NCBI RefSeq assembly: GCF_003385215.1
Contig: NZ_PQHW01000080.1
Span: forward strand, 1 to 32,667
Origin: Amycolatopsis thermalba
GTDB taxonomy: Bacteria; Actinomycetota; Actinomycetes; Mycobacteriales; Pseudonocardiaceae
Length of the DNA stretch: 32,667 nt
Direction: 5' to 3'
Translations under genes and position numbers: made by a program
In this document: piece after piece, positions 7,528 to 14,821 of the stretch
How positions within the stretch are numbered: position 1 is the first letter of the stretch
Layout of the letters: each line of letters starts with the position of its first letter
The notes under the pieces: model-generated
The model's input: only the letters and a program-made list of their open reading frames with translations
Databases searched by the model: none
Told to the model about the DNA's origin: nothing

Positions 7528-7878
7528 ATGCGCAGGTTCGTCGTGGCGGCGCTGGCAACGATGCTGGTGGTGACCGGGTGCGGGAGCACGGCGCCGCAGC
7601 AGGCCGGTGCCGGGCCGGAGGTGGCGAAGTTCGTCGTGACCGGCGGCAAGCGCACGTCCGGGCCGGACCGCGTCGAGGTCGCGGCCGGCCGGACGGTGAC
7701 CATCGAGGTGACCACCGACGCGCCGGACGAGCTGCACGTCCACGGCTACGACCGCACGGCCGACGTGGTGGCCGGGCAGCCGGCCGCGGTCACCTTCACC
7801 GCGGACATCCCCGGCGTGTTCGAGGTCGAGCTGCACCACAGCGGGGCCGCGCTGACCGAACTCCGGGTGAGCGCGTGA
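7528..7878 (+). CDS. Cupredoxin-like lipoprotein
   Basis: A 116-aa exported lipoprotein: MRRF, a hydrophobic core and a lipobox VTGC with Cys18. The mature part is one beta-sandwich of cupredoxin type (KFVVTGGKR, RVEVAAGRTVTIEVTTDAPDE, LHVHGYDR, AAVTFTADIPGVFEVELHHSG, ELRVSA). The potential metal ligands are histidines: HVH near residue 73 and ELHH near residue 104. The Cys and Met of a type-1 copper centre are absent, so it is probably not a blue-copper electron carrier; Cu(II) or Zn binding is possible. The ATG has an excellent GGAGGAAGG site (7512-7520). Its stop overlaps the GTG of the next membrane gene (GTGA), so the two are co-translated. Confidence 0.88.
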   Translation: MRRFVVAALATMLVVTGCGSTAPQQAGAGPEVAKFVVTGGKRTSGPDRVEVAAGRTVTIEVTTDAPDELHVHGYDRTADVVAGQPAAVTFTADIPGVFEVELHHSGAALTELRVSA

Positions 7879-9104
7879 TCCTCGCCCACGGTCTCGGCGG
7901 GCGGTCCGACCTGCCGGTCCCGCTGTGGCTCGCGCTCTACGCCGGCGCGGCCGCGGTGCTGGTGTCGTTCTTCGCGCTCACCGCACTGTGGAAGCAGCCG
8001 AAACTGCGCGGCGCCGAGGCCGGGCTCGCCTGGGCCAGGGCGCTCGAACGGATCGCCGACGCCCGTGCGACGCGGATCGCGCTGCGCTTAGCCGGGCTGG
8101 CGCTCTTCGCGCTGTTCCTGGTGTTCGCGTGGACCGGCCCGGACGACTCGGCGGACAACCCGGCCGCTGCCTGGTTCTACGTGTGGTTCTGGGTCGGGCT
8201 CGTGCCGCTTTCGGTGCTGTGCGGGCCGGTCTGGCGGCTGGTCAATCCACTGCGGACACTCACCGCGTTGTTCCCCGGCCGTCGTCCGGTGCCGCGGTGG
8301 GGGTTCTTCCCGGCGATCGCGGGCCTGGTCGCCTTCCTGTGGCTGGAACTGGTATACCCGCATTCGGACTCGCCGCGCGCGATCGCGGTGTTCGTCACCG
8401 CCTACGCCGTCGTGCACGTCGTGGCGGGCGCGGTGTTCGGGCCGCGCTGGTTCGACCGCGGCGACGGGTTCGAGGTCTACTCGGCGCTGATCGCCGCGCT
8501 GTCCCCGTGGGGGCGCCGGGCGGACGGCCGGCTGGTGCTGCGCAACCCGCTCGACGGCCTGCGCACCCTGGAGCGCGAGCGCGGCCTGACCCCGTTCGTG
8601 CTCGTCGTGCTCGGCTCGACGGCGTTCGACGGGCTGACCCGGCTGCCGTTCTGGAGCGAGGCGACCCGCGACGGCGACCGGGTCCTGCTGGGCACGGCCG
8701 GTCTGGCGGCGGCGATCGCGCTCACCGCGCTGGCTTACGCGAGCGCCATCCACCTGACCCGGCCGTACCTGCGGCGCGCGGTCACCGGCGCCTACGACGC
8801 GTTCGCGCCGTCGCTGGTGCCGATCATGGCCGGCTACACCGTCGCGCACTACTTCTCGTTCGCGGTGTTCGAGGGGCAGCGCGGGTTCGGCGGCGCGGTG
8901 GACTACACCGTGGTCTCCGCCGCGGCGATCGCGTTCGTGCAGATCGCCGGGATCGTGGCCGGGCACGTCCTGGCGGTGACCGCGGCGCACGACCGCGCGC
9001 TCGGCGTGCTGCGGGGCGGCTATGCGAAGGTGGGGCAGTACCCGATGCTCGCCGTGATGGTCCTCTACACGGCGGTGGGCATCGCCCTGGTCTCGGGAGC
9101 GTGA
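7875..9104 (+). CDS. Polytopic membrane protein of the cupredoxin cluster, function unknown
   Basis: A 409-aa integral membrane protein with about ten hydrophobic segments along its whole length. It begins with an outward-looking AHGLGGRSDLPVP segment before the first helix. Other marked stretches are GPVWRLVNPLRTL, LWLELVYPHSDSPR, GPRWFDRGDGFEVYSALIA, STAFDGLTRLPFW and AGYTVAHYFSFAVFEGQ. Several His residues lie near membrane borders (VYPHS, VVHVVAG, AHYFS, GHVLA). The GTG start overlaps the TGA of the cupredoxin lipoprotein gene. No transporter signature or ATP-binding motif is seen. Together with the divergent 615-aa protein it forms a membrane pair around a periplasmic-type metal-binding lipoprotein; metal handling or assembly of a membrane enzyme is a guess from context. 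Confidence 0.85.
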   Translation: MILAHGLGGRSDLPVPLWLALYAGAAAVLVSFFALTALWKQPKLRGAEAGLAWARALERIADARATRIALRLAGLALFALFLVFAWTGPDDSADNPAAAWFYVWFWVGLVPLSVLCGPVWRLVNPLRTLTALFPGRRPVPRWGFFPAIAGLVAFLWLELVYPHSDSPRAIAVFVTAYAVVHVVAGAVFGPRWFDRGDGFEVYSALIAALSPWGRRADGRLVLRNPLDGLRTLERERGLTPFVLVVLGSTAFDGLTRLPFWSEATRDGDRVLLGTAGLAAAIALTALAYASAIHLTRPYLRRAVTGAYDAFAPSLVPIMAGYTVAHYFSFAVFEGQRGFGGAVDYTVVSAAAIAFVQIAGIVAGHVLAVTAAHDRALGVLRGGYAKVGQYPMLAVMVLYTAVGIALVSGA

Positions 9105-9554
9105 ATGCGGGAGCGGATGATCCTGGCCCACCAGGGCGGGTGGGACGAGACGCTCATCATCGCCGGCCCGATCGCGATCATCGTGGTGCTGATCGTCGTC
9201 GCCCGCCGCCAGGCTCCGCCACCGGAGGAGCCCGGCGAGGACGACGCGCCGTCAGCGGAGCAGGCGCGCGATGAGGCCGGTGACGACGAGCCAGAAGACC
9301 GCCGCCAGACCGTAGTTGACCAGCACGTTGAGCTGCGTGTTCGCGATCGGGAAGAGCCCCGGGAAGAACAACGCGAGCGGCTGGGCGATCGAATCGATGA
9401 ACCGGTAGAAGGCGTTCGCCGTGTTGGCGCCGGCCAGGACCAGGACGATGTAGATCGCCTCGACGAGCGCGAACAACGCCCCGATCCCGGTGACCACCCT
9501 GGCGGCGGTGCCGCGTCCACGGTAGATACCCGTTCTGGCCATGCGAAGGAGTAA
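9105..9554 (+). CDS. Small single-pass membrane protein, real C-terminus uncertain
   Basis: The ATG follows the TGA of the 409-aa gene directly. The first about 45 residues look real: MRERMILAHQGGWDETL, a hydrophobic helix (IIAGPIAIIVVLIVV) and an acidic, proline-rich tail (PPPEEPGEDD). An ATG at 9117 (MILAHQGG) is an alternative start. After about 9250 the frame runs fully antisense through the small membrane gene 9252-9542, and its translation becomes a Glu/Arg/Asp-rich sequence typical of a shadow frame. A protein of about 50 aa would be natural here, but no stop occurs before 9552. Either the stop was lost or the tail is really translated. It is probably the last gene of the cupredoxin operon. 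Confidence 0.45.
   Translation: MRERMILAHQGGWDETLIIAGPIAIIVVLIVVARRQAPPPEEPGEDDAPSAEQARDEAGDDEPEDRRQTVVDQHVELRVRDREEPREEQRERLGDRIDEPVEGVRRVGAGQDQDDVDRLDEREQRPDPGDHPGGGAASTVDTRSGHAKE
9252..9542 (-). CDS. Small two-helix membrane protein
   Basis: A 96-aa protein with a basic N-terminus (MARTGIYRGRGTAAR), a first hydrophobic segment at about 16-38 (VVTGIGALFALVEAIYIVLVLAG), a middle part with FYRFIDSIAQPLALFFPGLF, and a last helix at about 72-93 ending in LIARLLR. The spacing of two helices around a re-entrant-like FPGLF stretch recalls YggT-like proteins, but I do not make that call. The ATG at 9542 has no evident ribosome site. The gene is antisense to the tail of the frame starting at 9105. 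Its coherent hydrophobic pattern makes it the better-supported of the two overlapping frames. Confidence 0.75.
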   Translation of the reverse strand: MARTGIYRGRGTAARVVTGIGALFALVEAIYIVLVLAGANTANAFYRFIDSIAQPLALFFPGLFPIANTQLNVLVNYGLAAVFWLVVTGLIARLLR

Positions 9555-9573
9555 CCCGCTTCGCGAAAATCAA

Positions 9574-9585
9574 ACCCGATCGGGT
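9574..9585. terminator. Palindrome after the PspC gene, possible weak terminator
   Basis: ACCCGATCGGGT is a perfect 12-base palindrome. On the reverse strand it follows the PspC stop (9594-9596) and is followed by TTGATTTT, a T-rich tail. It could end PspC transcription or act as an operator for the small membrane gene starting at 9542. Confidence 0.35.
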
Positions 9586-9593
9586 GATTTCGG

Positions 9594-9791
9594 TCAGCGT
9601 TTCTCCTTCGGGATGAACACCCACAGCGCCAGGTAGAGCAGGAACTGCGGTCCCGGCAGCAGGCAGGACAGCACGAACAGCAGGCGCATCGTGCGCGGCT
9701 TCCAGCCGAGGCGGTGGGCCAGGCCGGCGCACACCCCGGCGATCACGCGGTCGTGCCGGGACCTGGTCAGTGTCGTCGTTGTCGTCGTCAT
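9594..9791 (-). CDS. PspC domain protein
   Basis: A 65-aa protein that is essentially one PspC domain: after a run of Thr come RSRHDRVIAGVCAGLAHRLG, WKPRTMRLLFVLSCLL, and a membrane helix ending ALWVFIPKEKR. The pattern GVCAGLA...W....R......L.PG...LYL.LW..IP is diagnostic. PspC domains sit in the membrane and in other bacteria take part in the phage-shock or envelope-stress response; single-domain versions in actinobacteria have no settled role. The ATG (9791) has a GGTGGAGA site. It is divergent from the carboxylesterase. The longer frame upstream of 9791 is not coding. Confidence 0.9.
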   Translation of the reverse strand: MTTTTTTLTRSRHDRVIAGVCAGLAHRLGWKPRTMRLLFVLSCLLPGPQFLLYLALWVFIPKEKR

Positions 9792-9886
9792 GTCTCCACC
9801 ATGCCCCCGCGCGGCGCGGCGCGCATCGGTGGAAACCCCCGAATCGACCCTGGGGCCAGCCCCCGGAGGCGGGCACCGGCACCGGC

Positions 9887-9901
9887 TAGGCTGCGCCGGT
9901 G
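9887..9901 (+). promoter_or_regulatory. -10 element for a leaderless upstream ORF
   Basis: TAGGCT (9887-9892) lies six bases before a GTG at 9899. The same layout (TAGGTT, 6-7 bases, start codon) is seen at three other genes in the window, which supports transcription starting at 9899. Confidence 0.5.
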
Positions 9902-9931
9902 ACGACGAGACCGGTGACCGCCCGACCGTGA
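9899..9931 (+). CDS. Putative leaderless 10-codon upstream ORF
   Basis: GTG at 9899 opens a short frame (MTTRPVTARP) ending with TGA 9929-9931, which overlaps the GTG start of the carboxylesterase (9928) by four bases. The esterase start has no ribosome site of its own, so it may depend on ribosomes arriving from this leader peptide. The frame is short and could exist by chance; the support comes from the -10 spacing and the exact GTGA overlap. Confidence 0.4.
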   Translation: MTTRPVTARP

Positions 9932-11418
9932 CGCGCCTGCTCCTGCTCCTCGTCGTCGTCCTGGTGGCGTGCGCGGCGCCCGCGCCGGCCGCGCCACCGG
10001 ACGTCGTGTCGCCGCCCGCCGGGAAGATCCGCGGCACGGTGACCGACGGCCACCGGGTGTTCGAAGGCATCCCGTACGCCACCGCGGCCCGCTGGCGGCC
10101 GCCCGCGCCCGCTCCGGTGTGGAGCGGTGTGCGGGACGCGACCGCGCCGGGCGCGCGGTGCCCCCAGCCCGGGGACGCCGGCAGCGAGGACTGCCTGTTC
10201 CTCAACGTGACCACGCCCGCGGCGGCCGAGGGGCTCCCGGTGCTGGTCTGGATCCACGGCGGGTCGTTCCTCGGCGGCCACGGCGACTCCTACGACGCGC
10301 GGGACCTGGCCGCGCGCGGGCTGGTCGTGGTGACCATCAACTACCGGCTCGGCGCGCTCGGCTGGCTCGCGCACCCGGCGCTCGCGCACGACGGCGGCGC
10401 GGGCAACTTCGGGCTGCTCGACCAGCAGGCCGCGCTGCGGTGGGTGCGGGACAACATCGCCGCGTTCGGCGGGGCCCCGGCGCGGGTCACGCTCGCCGGC
10501 GAGTCCGCCGGGGCGATGTCGGTGTGCGACCACCTGGTCTCCCCGGCCTCGGCCGGGCTGTTCCGCGCCGCGATCGTCCAAAGCGGACCGTGTCAGGCGC
10601 AGGCGAGCGCGCCGGTCGCGGAGAAGGCGAGCACCGAGTACGCGGCCGGGCTCGGCTGCGCCGAGCCGGCCACGGCCGCCGCCTGCCTGCGGGCCCTGCC
10701 GCCGTCCCGCCTGCAGACCGTGCCGCGGTACTTCGACCTCGCCGGGGTCGCCGTCGTGGGCCCGGTGACCGGCGGGGCCGTGCTGCCCGCCAACCCCGTC
10801 GACGCGATGCGCGCCGGCGCCGCCGCCCGGGTGCCGGTGCTCGTCGGCGTGACGCGGGACGAGTTCACCCTGTTCCTGGCCCAGCAGCACGCGGCGACCG
10901 GGAAGACGGTCACCGCCGCGGACTACCCGGCGGCGCTGGCGCGGGTGTTCGGCCCGGACGCCGCGGCCGTGGCCGCCGAGTACCCGCTCCGGGCCTACGC
11001 CGGGTCGGCTCCGCGCGCGCTCGCGGCGGCGCTCACCGACGTCGCGTTCGCCTGCCCGCTCCGGGACATGGCCGGCTCGCTGTCGCGGACCGGCCCGGTG
11101 TACGCCTACGAGTTCGGTGATGCCCGCGCCCCGGTGCCGGACTCCCTGTCGCGCGCGCCGTTCCCGCTCGGCGCCGCGCACAGCCTGGAGCTGTCCTACC
11201 TGTTCGGCGACGGCGAGTCGTTGGACGACGGGCAGCGGCGGCTGTCCGCGGAAATGGTCGGGGACTGGGCGTCCTTCGTGCGCACCGGCGCGCCCGGCCC
11301 GGACTGGCCGCGCTACGACCCGGCGCACGAGCAGGTGCGCGCGCTCGTGCCGGGCGGCGCTCGCACGATCGGGGACTTCGCCGCGGCGCACCACTGCGCG
11401 TTCTGGCGGGACCGCTAG
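9928..11418 (+). CDS. Type B carboxylesterase, secreted lipoprotein
   Basis: A 496-aa alpha/beta hydrolase of the carboxylesterase/para-nitrobenzyl esterase family, hydrolysing carboxylic esters outside the membrane. The N-terminus MTRLLLLLVVVLVAC has a lipobox with Cys15. Motifs follow the family order: GIPYATA, EDCLFLNV, the oxyanion loop VLVWIHGGSF, the nucleophile elbow GESAGAMS (Ser near residue 193), the acid residue in GVTRDEF, and the catalytic His in GAAHSLELSYLFG. The GTG start is chosen because it gives the signal sequence; a longer in-frame extension upstream crosses the promoter region. It is probably coupled to the tiny leader ORF. The next gene's -10 element overlaps its stop codon. 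Confidence 0.92.
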   Translation: MTRLLLLLVVVLVACAAPAPAAPPDVVSPPAGKIRGTVTDGHRVFEGIPYATAARWRPPAPAPVWSGVRDATAPGARCPQPGDAGSEDCLFLNVTTPAAAEGLPVLVWIHGGSFLGGHGDSYDARDLAARGLVVVTINYRLGALGWLAHPALAHDGGAGNFGLLDQQAALRWVRDNIAAFGGAPARVTLAGESAGAMSVCDHLVSPASAGLFRAAIVQSGPCQAQASAPVAEKASTEYAAGLGCAEPATAAACLRALPPSRLQTVPRYFDLAGVAVVGPVTGGAVLPANPVDAMRAGAAARVPVLVGVTRDEFTLFLAQQHAATGKTVTAADYPAALARVFGPDAAAVAAEYPLRAYAGSAPRALAAALTDVAFACPLRDMAGSLSRTGPVYAYEFGDARAPVPDSLSRAPFPLGAAHSLELSYLFGDGESLDDGQRRLSAEMVGDWASFVRTGAPGPDWPRYDPAHEQVRALVPGGARTIGDFAAAHHCAFWRDR

Positions 11419-11431
11419 GTTCGCCGCCATG
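11416..11431 (+). promoter_or_regulatory. -10 element for the leaderless oxidoreductase gene
   Basis: TAGGTT (11416-11421) contains the TAG stop of the esterase and lies seven bases before the ATG at 11429. There is no ribosome site before that ATG, so a leaderless transcript is likely. Confidence 0.5.
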
Positions 11432-12424
11432 CGGTTCGGGGTTTTCGTCCTCGCCGGGCGGTTTCCGGGACAGGACGACGGGGAGGCGCTGGCGCGCTCG
11501 CTGGACGTGGTCGAGTGCGCCGAGGCGGCCGGGTTCGACGACGCGTGGGTTGCCGAGCACCACTTCATGTCCTACGGGGTCTGCCCGTCGGCGGTCGCGT
11601 TCGCCGCGCACGCGCTGGGCCGGACGCGCCGGATCACCGTGGGCACGGCGGTGAGCGTGCTGTCCACGGCGCACCCGGTCGCGCTGGCCGAGCAGGCCGC
11701 GATGCTGGACCGGATGTCCGGCGGGCGGTTCCGGCTCGGCGTGGGGCGCGGCGGGCCGTGGGTGGATCTCGAGGTGTTCGGCACCGGGCTCGGCCGGTAC
11801 GAGCGCGGGTTCGCCGAGGGACTCGACGTGCTCGTGCAAGCGCTTTCCGGGCGGGTGGCCGCGTCGGGGGAGTTCTTCGCCTTCCGCGAGGTGCCGGTGG
11901 TGCCGCGGCCGGTGTCGCTGGCGCCGGTGACGGTCGCGTGCACGTCCCGGGCGACCGTGGAGCTGGCCGCCGCGCGCGGGTTGCCGATGCTGCTGGGCAT
12001 GCACATCGGTGACGAGGAGAAGGCCGCGATGGTGGCCTGCTACGCGAAGGCGGCGGCCGAGGCCGGGCAGGACCCGTCCGCGCCGCACGTGTCCGCGGTG
12101 CTGGCGCACGTGTCGGACTCCCGGGCGAGCGCGGTGCGGGAGCTGCGCGCGGCGATGCCGGGCTGGCTGCGCGACGGGCTGGCGGGATACGTGCCGATGG
12201 ACGGCCGCCCGTACCGCCCGCGCGACGCCGCGGAGTACACCGACCTGCTGTGCCGGCTGCACCCGGTCGGCAGCCCGCGCGAGTGCGCCGGCGGGCTCGC
12301 CGCGGCGGCGGAGCGGACGGGTATCCGGCACACCATCCTGCTCGTCGAGGGCGCCGGGGACCGCGAGCGGGTGCTGGCGAACGTGACCCGCCTCGGCGCG
12401 GAGGTCCTGCCGCTGCTGCGCTGA
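11429..12424 (+). CDS. LLM-class (luciferase-like) flavin-dependent oxidoreductase
   Basis: A 331-aa TIM-barrel flavoprotein of the bacterial luciferase-like family, which uses reduced FMN or F420. The typical features are MRFGVFVLA, the early AEAAGFDDAWVAEHHF strand-turn with paired His, RRITVGTAVSVLSTAHPVALAEQ, the LDRMSGGRFRLGVGRGG cofactor loop, and a C-terminal HPVGSPRECAGGLA segment that matches the family's usual GTPEE region. The substrate cannot be read from sequence; relatives include alkanal monooxygenases and F420-dependent reductases. The ATG start is supported by the TAGGTT seven bases upstream. A strong hairpin follows the gene. Confidence 0.9.
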   Translation: MRFGVFVLAGRFPGQDDGEALARSLDVVECAEAAGFDDAWVAEHHFMSYGVCPSAVAFAAHALGRTRRITVGTAVSVLSTAHPVALAEQAAMLDRMSGGRFRLGVGRGGPWVDLEVFGTGLGRYERGFAEGLDVLVQALSGRVAASGEFFAFREVPVVPRPVSLAPVTVACTSRATVELAAARGLPMLLGMHIGDEEKAAMVACYAKAAAEAGQDPSAPHVSAVLAHVSDSRASAVRELRAAMPGWLRDGLAGYVPMDGRPYRPRDAAEYTDLLCRLHPVGSPRECAGGLAAAAERTGIRHTILLVEGAGDRERVLANVTRLGAEVLPLLR

Positions 12425-12461
12425 GCCGGATGCGCAAACGCCGTCCCGCCACGATCACCCG

Positions 12462-12479
12462 CGTGACAAGAAAAACCGG
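12462..12479 (+). repeat. Copy 1 of an identical 18-bp intergenic block containing GTGACAA
   Basis: cgtgacaagaaaaaccgg occurs here and identically at 17232-17249. Here it lies 84 bp before the lipase ATG and directly before the terminator hairpin. Related GTGACAA sites lie in other gaps of the window. Confidence 0.6.
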
Positions 12480-12499
12480 GCCGCCCTCCGGCGGCCCGG
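12476..12499. terminator. Hairpin terminator after the LLM oxidoreductase
   Basis: A 10-bp perfect stem (12476-12485 with 12490-12499) and a CTCC loop, 52 bases after the oxidoreductase stop. An A-run on its 5' side would also give a T-run on the other strand. Confidence 0.65.
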
Positions 12500-12547
12500 A
12501 GCGGATCTAGCATCGCCGGACCGGTCCCCGAAAACGGAGGTTCGACG

Positions 12548-13483
12548 ATGAGCAACCGGAGAAGACGTGCCCTGTCCGCAATCCTCGCGGCACTGACCAC
12601 GGTGACCGGCGCGGTGCTGGCGGCGCCCCCGGCGCAGGCGGCCACCGCGCCCGAAGCCCCCGATTTCCCCGCCGCGTTCGCCTATTCCCAGTTCGTCGAC
12701 CCGAACGCCACCCCGCCCGGCGCGAACGACTGGACCTGCCGCCCGGGTGCGGACCACCCGCGCGCGGTCGTCCTGGTGCACGGCACGTGGGAGAACCGCT
12801 ACGACAACTTCGCCCGCCTGTCACCGTCGCTGAAGCGGGACGGCTACTGCGTTTTCGCCCTCAACTACGGCGAGGACCCGACCAGCGTGTTCGGCCTCAA
12901 CCCGGCGTTCAAGGGCACCGGCGACATCCGCCGTTCGGCGCAGGAGCTGGCCGCGTTCGTCGACCGGTTGACCGCCGCGACCGGCACGTCCGAGGTGGAC
13001 GTCGTCGGCCACTCGCAGGGCGGCCTGATGCCCCGCGAATACCTGCGTCACGGTGGCGCGGCCAAGGTGCACACGCTGGTCACGCTCGGCGCGACGCACC
13101 ACGGCACCACGCTGAGCGGGATCGCCACGCTGGCCGGGGAACTGGGCCTGCTGCCCTACACCGACGTGCTGCTGGGCAAGGCCGCCGGGCAGCAGGTGCG
13201 GGGCTCGGAGTTCCTCACCGACCTGAACGCGGGCGGCGACACCGTGCCCGGCGTGCGGTACCTGGTGATCGCCACCCGCTACGACGAGGTCACCACCCCG
13301 TACGAGTCGACCTTCCTCACCGGGGAGGCCGTCCGGAACGTGACGCTGCAGGACGGGTGCGAGATCGACCTGTCCGACCACCTGTCGATGAGCTACTCGC
13401 CGCGCGCCATCGGGTACGTGAAGCAGGGGCTGGACCCGGCGGCGCCGGAGCCGCCCTGCGTGCCGCACCTGCCGGTGTTCTGA
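12548..13483 (+). CDS. Secreted lipase/esterase (alpha/beta hydrolase)
   Basis: A 311-aa exported hydrolase. The signal peptide is MSNRRRRALSA plus a hydrophobic core, with likely cleavage after AQA (about residue 31). Lipase motifs: VVLVHGTWENRYDNF (oxyanion loop), VDVVGHSQGGLMPREYL (nucleophile Ser near 156), ATRYDEVTTPYES (probable acid Asp), and SDHLSMSY (His). Four Cys (CRPG, YCVF, DGCE, PPCV) could form two disulfides, as in actinomycete secreted lipases of this class. It probably cleaves triacylglycerols or short esters. The ATG has a GGAGG site. A TAGCAT (12508-12513) may be the -10 element; the 18-bp GTGACAA block lies upstream. A strong hairpin follows. Confidence 0.9.
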   Translation: MSNRRRRALSAILAALTTVTGAVLAAPPAQAATAPEAPDFPAAFAYSQFVDPNATPPGANDWTCRPGADHPRAVVLVHGTWENRYDNFARLSPSLKRDGYCVFALNYGEDPTSVFGLNPAFKGTGDIRRSAQELAAFVDRLTAATGTSEVDVVGHSQGGLMPREYLRHGGAAKVHTLVTLGATHHGTTLSGIATLAGELGLLPYTDVLLGKAAGQQVRGSEFLTDLNAGGDTVPGVRYLVIATRYDEVTTPYESTFLTGEAVRNVTLQDGCEIDLSDHLSMSYSPRAIGYVKQGLDPAAPEPPCVPHLPVF

Positions 13484-13494
13484 ACACGGCGAAA

Positions 13495-13532
13495 ACGGGC
13501 CCGTTCCCCCGGTCGGGAGGGAACGGGCCCGT
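13495..13532. terminator. Bidirectional hairpin terminator
   Basis: A 14-bp stem (13495-13508 with 13519-13532) between the convergent lipase (stop 13483) and the DUF6801-like secreted protein (stop 13544). Confidence 0.75.
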
Positions 13533-13543
13533 TCCGTCAGGGA

Positions 13544-14821
13544 TCAGGACTCCTTCGGGGACAGGGTCACGTCGATGGTGTTGCCGGGGCCGGCCGCCAG
13601 CGGGCTGATCAGCCCGGTCAGCGGACCGCAGTTCTGCAGCGGCGCGATGTCGTAGGTGCCGCTGAGGTCACCGCCGGCCAGCGGGTCGAACCCGGGGCCG
13701 GAGGTCAGGTTGATCTCCGACGGCTCCGCGGTCTGGCACTTCGGCGACTTGCTGATCGGGAAGCCGAAGACCTTGACGCTGGGCAGCTTGATGGTGGTGT
13801 GGCTGGTGGAGTTCAGCACACCGCCGGACAGCGTCCCGGTCGTCTTGCCCTCCTGCGCGAAGGCCACCTTCGCGGTGATCGGGATGAAGCGGAACAGCGT
13901 GGCCTTCAGCTGCGTCGGTTCCAGCGACAGGTCGGCCGTGAAGTTCCCGGTCGCCAGGTCGAGGTTCGCGTCGATGCCGCCGGACAGCGGCACCGTGGCC
14001 CCGAGCTTCTTGATCACCGAGTCGCCTGCCAGGGCGTAGCCGTAGTCGATCCCGGTCGGCGGGTTGCTCGTGGTGGTCGTCGGCTCGGTGGTGGTGGGCT
14101 CGGTGGTGGTCGGTTCGGTCGTCGTGGGTTCGGTGGTCGTCGGCTCGGTGGTGGTCGGCTCCGTGGTGGTCGGTTCCGTCGTCGTCGGTTCGGTGGTCGT
14201 CGTGCCGCCGTTGATCGTGATGTCGGCCAGCACGTTGTTCTGGCCCGCCACCTGCGTGCACTGCGAGTCGAAGACGCCCAGGCCGGTGTCGGTGCCGTCG
14301 GCGCGCTTCGGGTGCAGGGTCAGCAGGATGTCGCCGACGGTGATCGTCGCCTGCCCGGCCTGGGTGAAGGTCAGGGACGGCGCGTCACCGGTGGCCACCG
14401 TGTCGAACGAACCCGACGCAGGCACCGGGGTCACCGGGATCGTCGCCGGCACGGTCACCGGGATGGTGGCCTCCGGCGCGGTGACCGTCGAGCTCGCCTT
14501 GGCGGTGCCCTCGACCGTGGCCGCCCCGACCAGCGTCAGGCCCTGCGTCGCGGTCGGCGGCACGGTCGCCACCGCCTTGACCTGGAAGGCCGGCGTGGGT
14601 TCGCCGACGTTCACGGTCGTGGGGATGTCCGCGCTGATCACGATCTGCAGCGTCTGGGTACCGATCAGCGGGAACGGGCAGCTGTACTGCAGGGTCAGCG
14701 AGACCGGTTCGGCCGCACTGGTCCCGGAGCCGGCCAGCACGGCCGTCAGCGCCGCGCCGGTCGCGACGGTCGCGGACGCGGCCGCCGCGACCATCCTTCT
14801 CATTCTGGTTCTCGTTCGCAC
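13544..14821 (-). CDS. Secreted DUF6801-like protein with TTTEP linker
   Basis: A 425-aa exported protein. The N-terminus is basic (MRTRTRMRRMV) with a hydrophobic core and cleavage near TSAAEP (about residue 35-40). The first domain (about 40-205) begins VSLTLQYSCPFPLIGTQTL and ends FDSQCTQVAGQNNV, the DUF6801 pattern with a Cys pair. A linker of eight TTTEP units follows, then a second domain (about 255-425) with ATLFRFIPITAKVAFAQEG, a Cys pair (KCQTA, QNCGP) and LTGLISPLAAGPGNTIDVTL. That second domain resembles the C-terminal half of the protein at 17333. The start GTG 14821 is preferred over the ATGs at 14803 and 14794 because GGAGG lies six bases before it. It is probably a cell-surface or released protein; its role is unknown. 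Confidence 0.85.
   Translation of the reverse strand: MRTRTRMRRMVAAAASATVATGAALTAVLAGSGTSAAEPVSLTLQYSCPFPLIGTQTLQIVISADIPTTVNVGEPTPAFQVKAVATVPPTATQGLTLVGAATVEGTAKASSTVTAPEATIPVTVPATIPVTPVPASGSFDTVATGDAPSLTFTQAGQATITVGDILLTLHPKRADGTDTGLGVFDSQCTQVAGQNNVLADITINGGTTTTEPTTTEPTTTEPTTTEPTTTEPTTTEPTTTEPTTTEPTTTTSNPPTGIDYGYALAGDSVIKKLGATVPLSGGIDANLDLATGNFTADLSLEPTQLKATLFRFIPITAKVAFAQEGKTTGTLSGGVLNSTSHTTIKLPSVKVFGFPISKSPKCQTAEPSEINLTSGPGFDPLAGGDLSGTYDIAPLQNCGPLTGLISPLAAGPGNTIDVTLSPKES
14070..14203 (-). repeat. 15-bp tandem repeat coding for TTTEP units
   Basis: About eight and a half copies of a 15-base unit (on the plus strand, variants of ggttcggtggtcgtc) encode the Thr/Glu/Pro linker of the secreted protein. 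The copies differ mainly at third positions, so the repeat is old or kept by selection. Unit-length changes of 15 bp would keep the frame. Confidence 0.85.

Noticed and set aside
9691-9927. Longer N-terminus for the carboxylesterase
   Set aside because: It crosses the promoter and the divergent PspC gene, while GTG 9928 yields a perfect lipoprotein signal.
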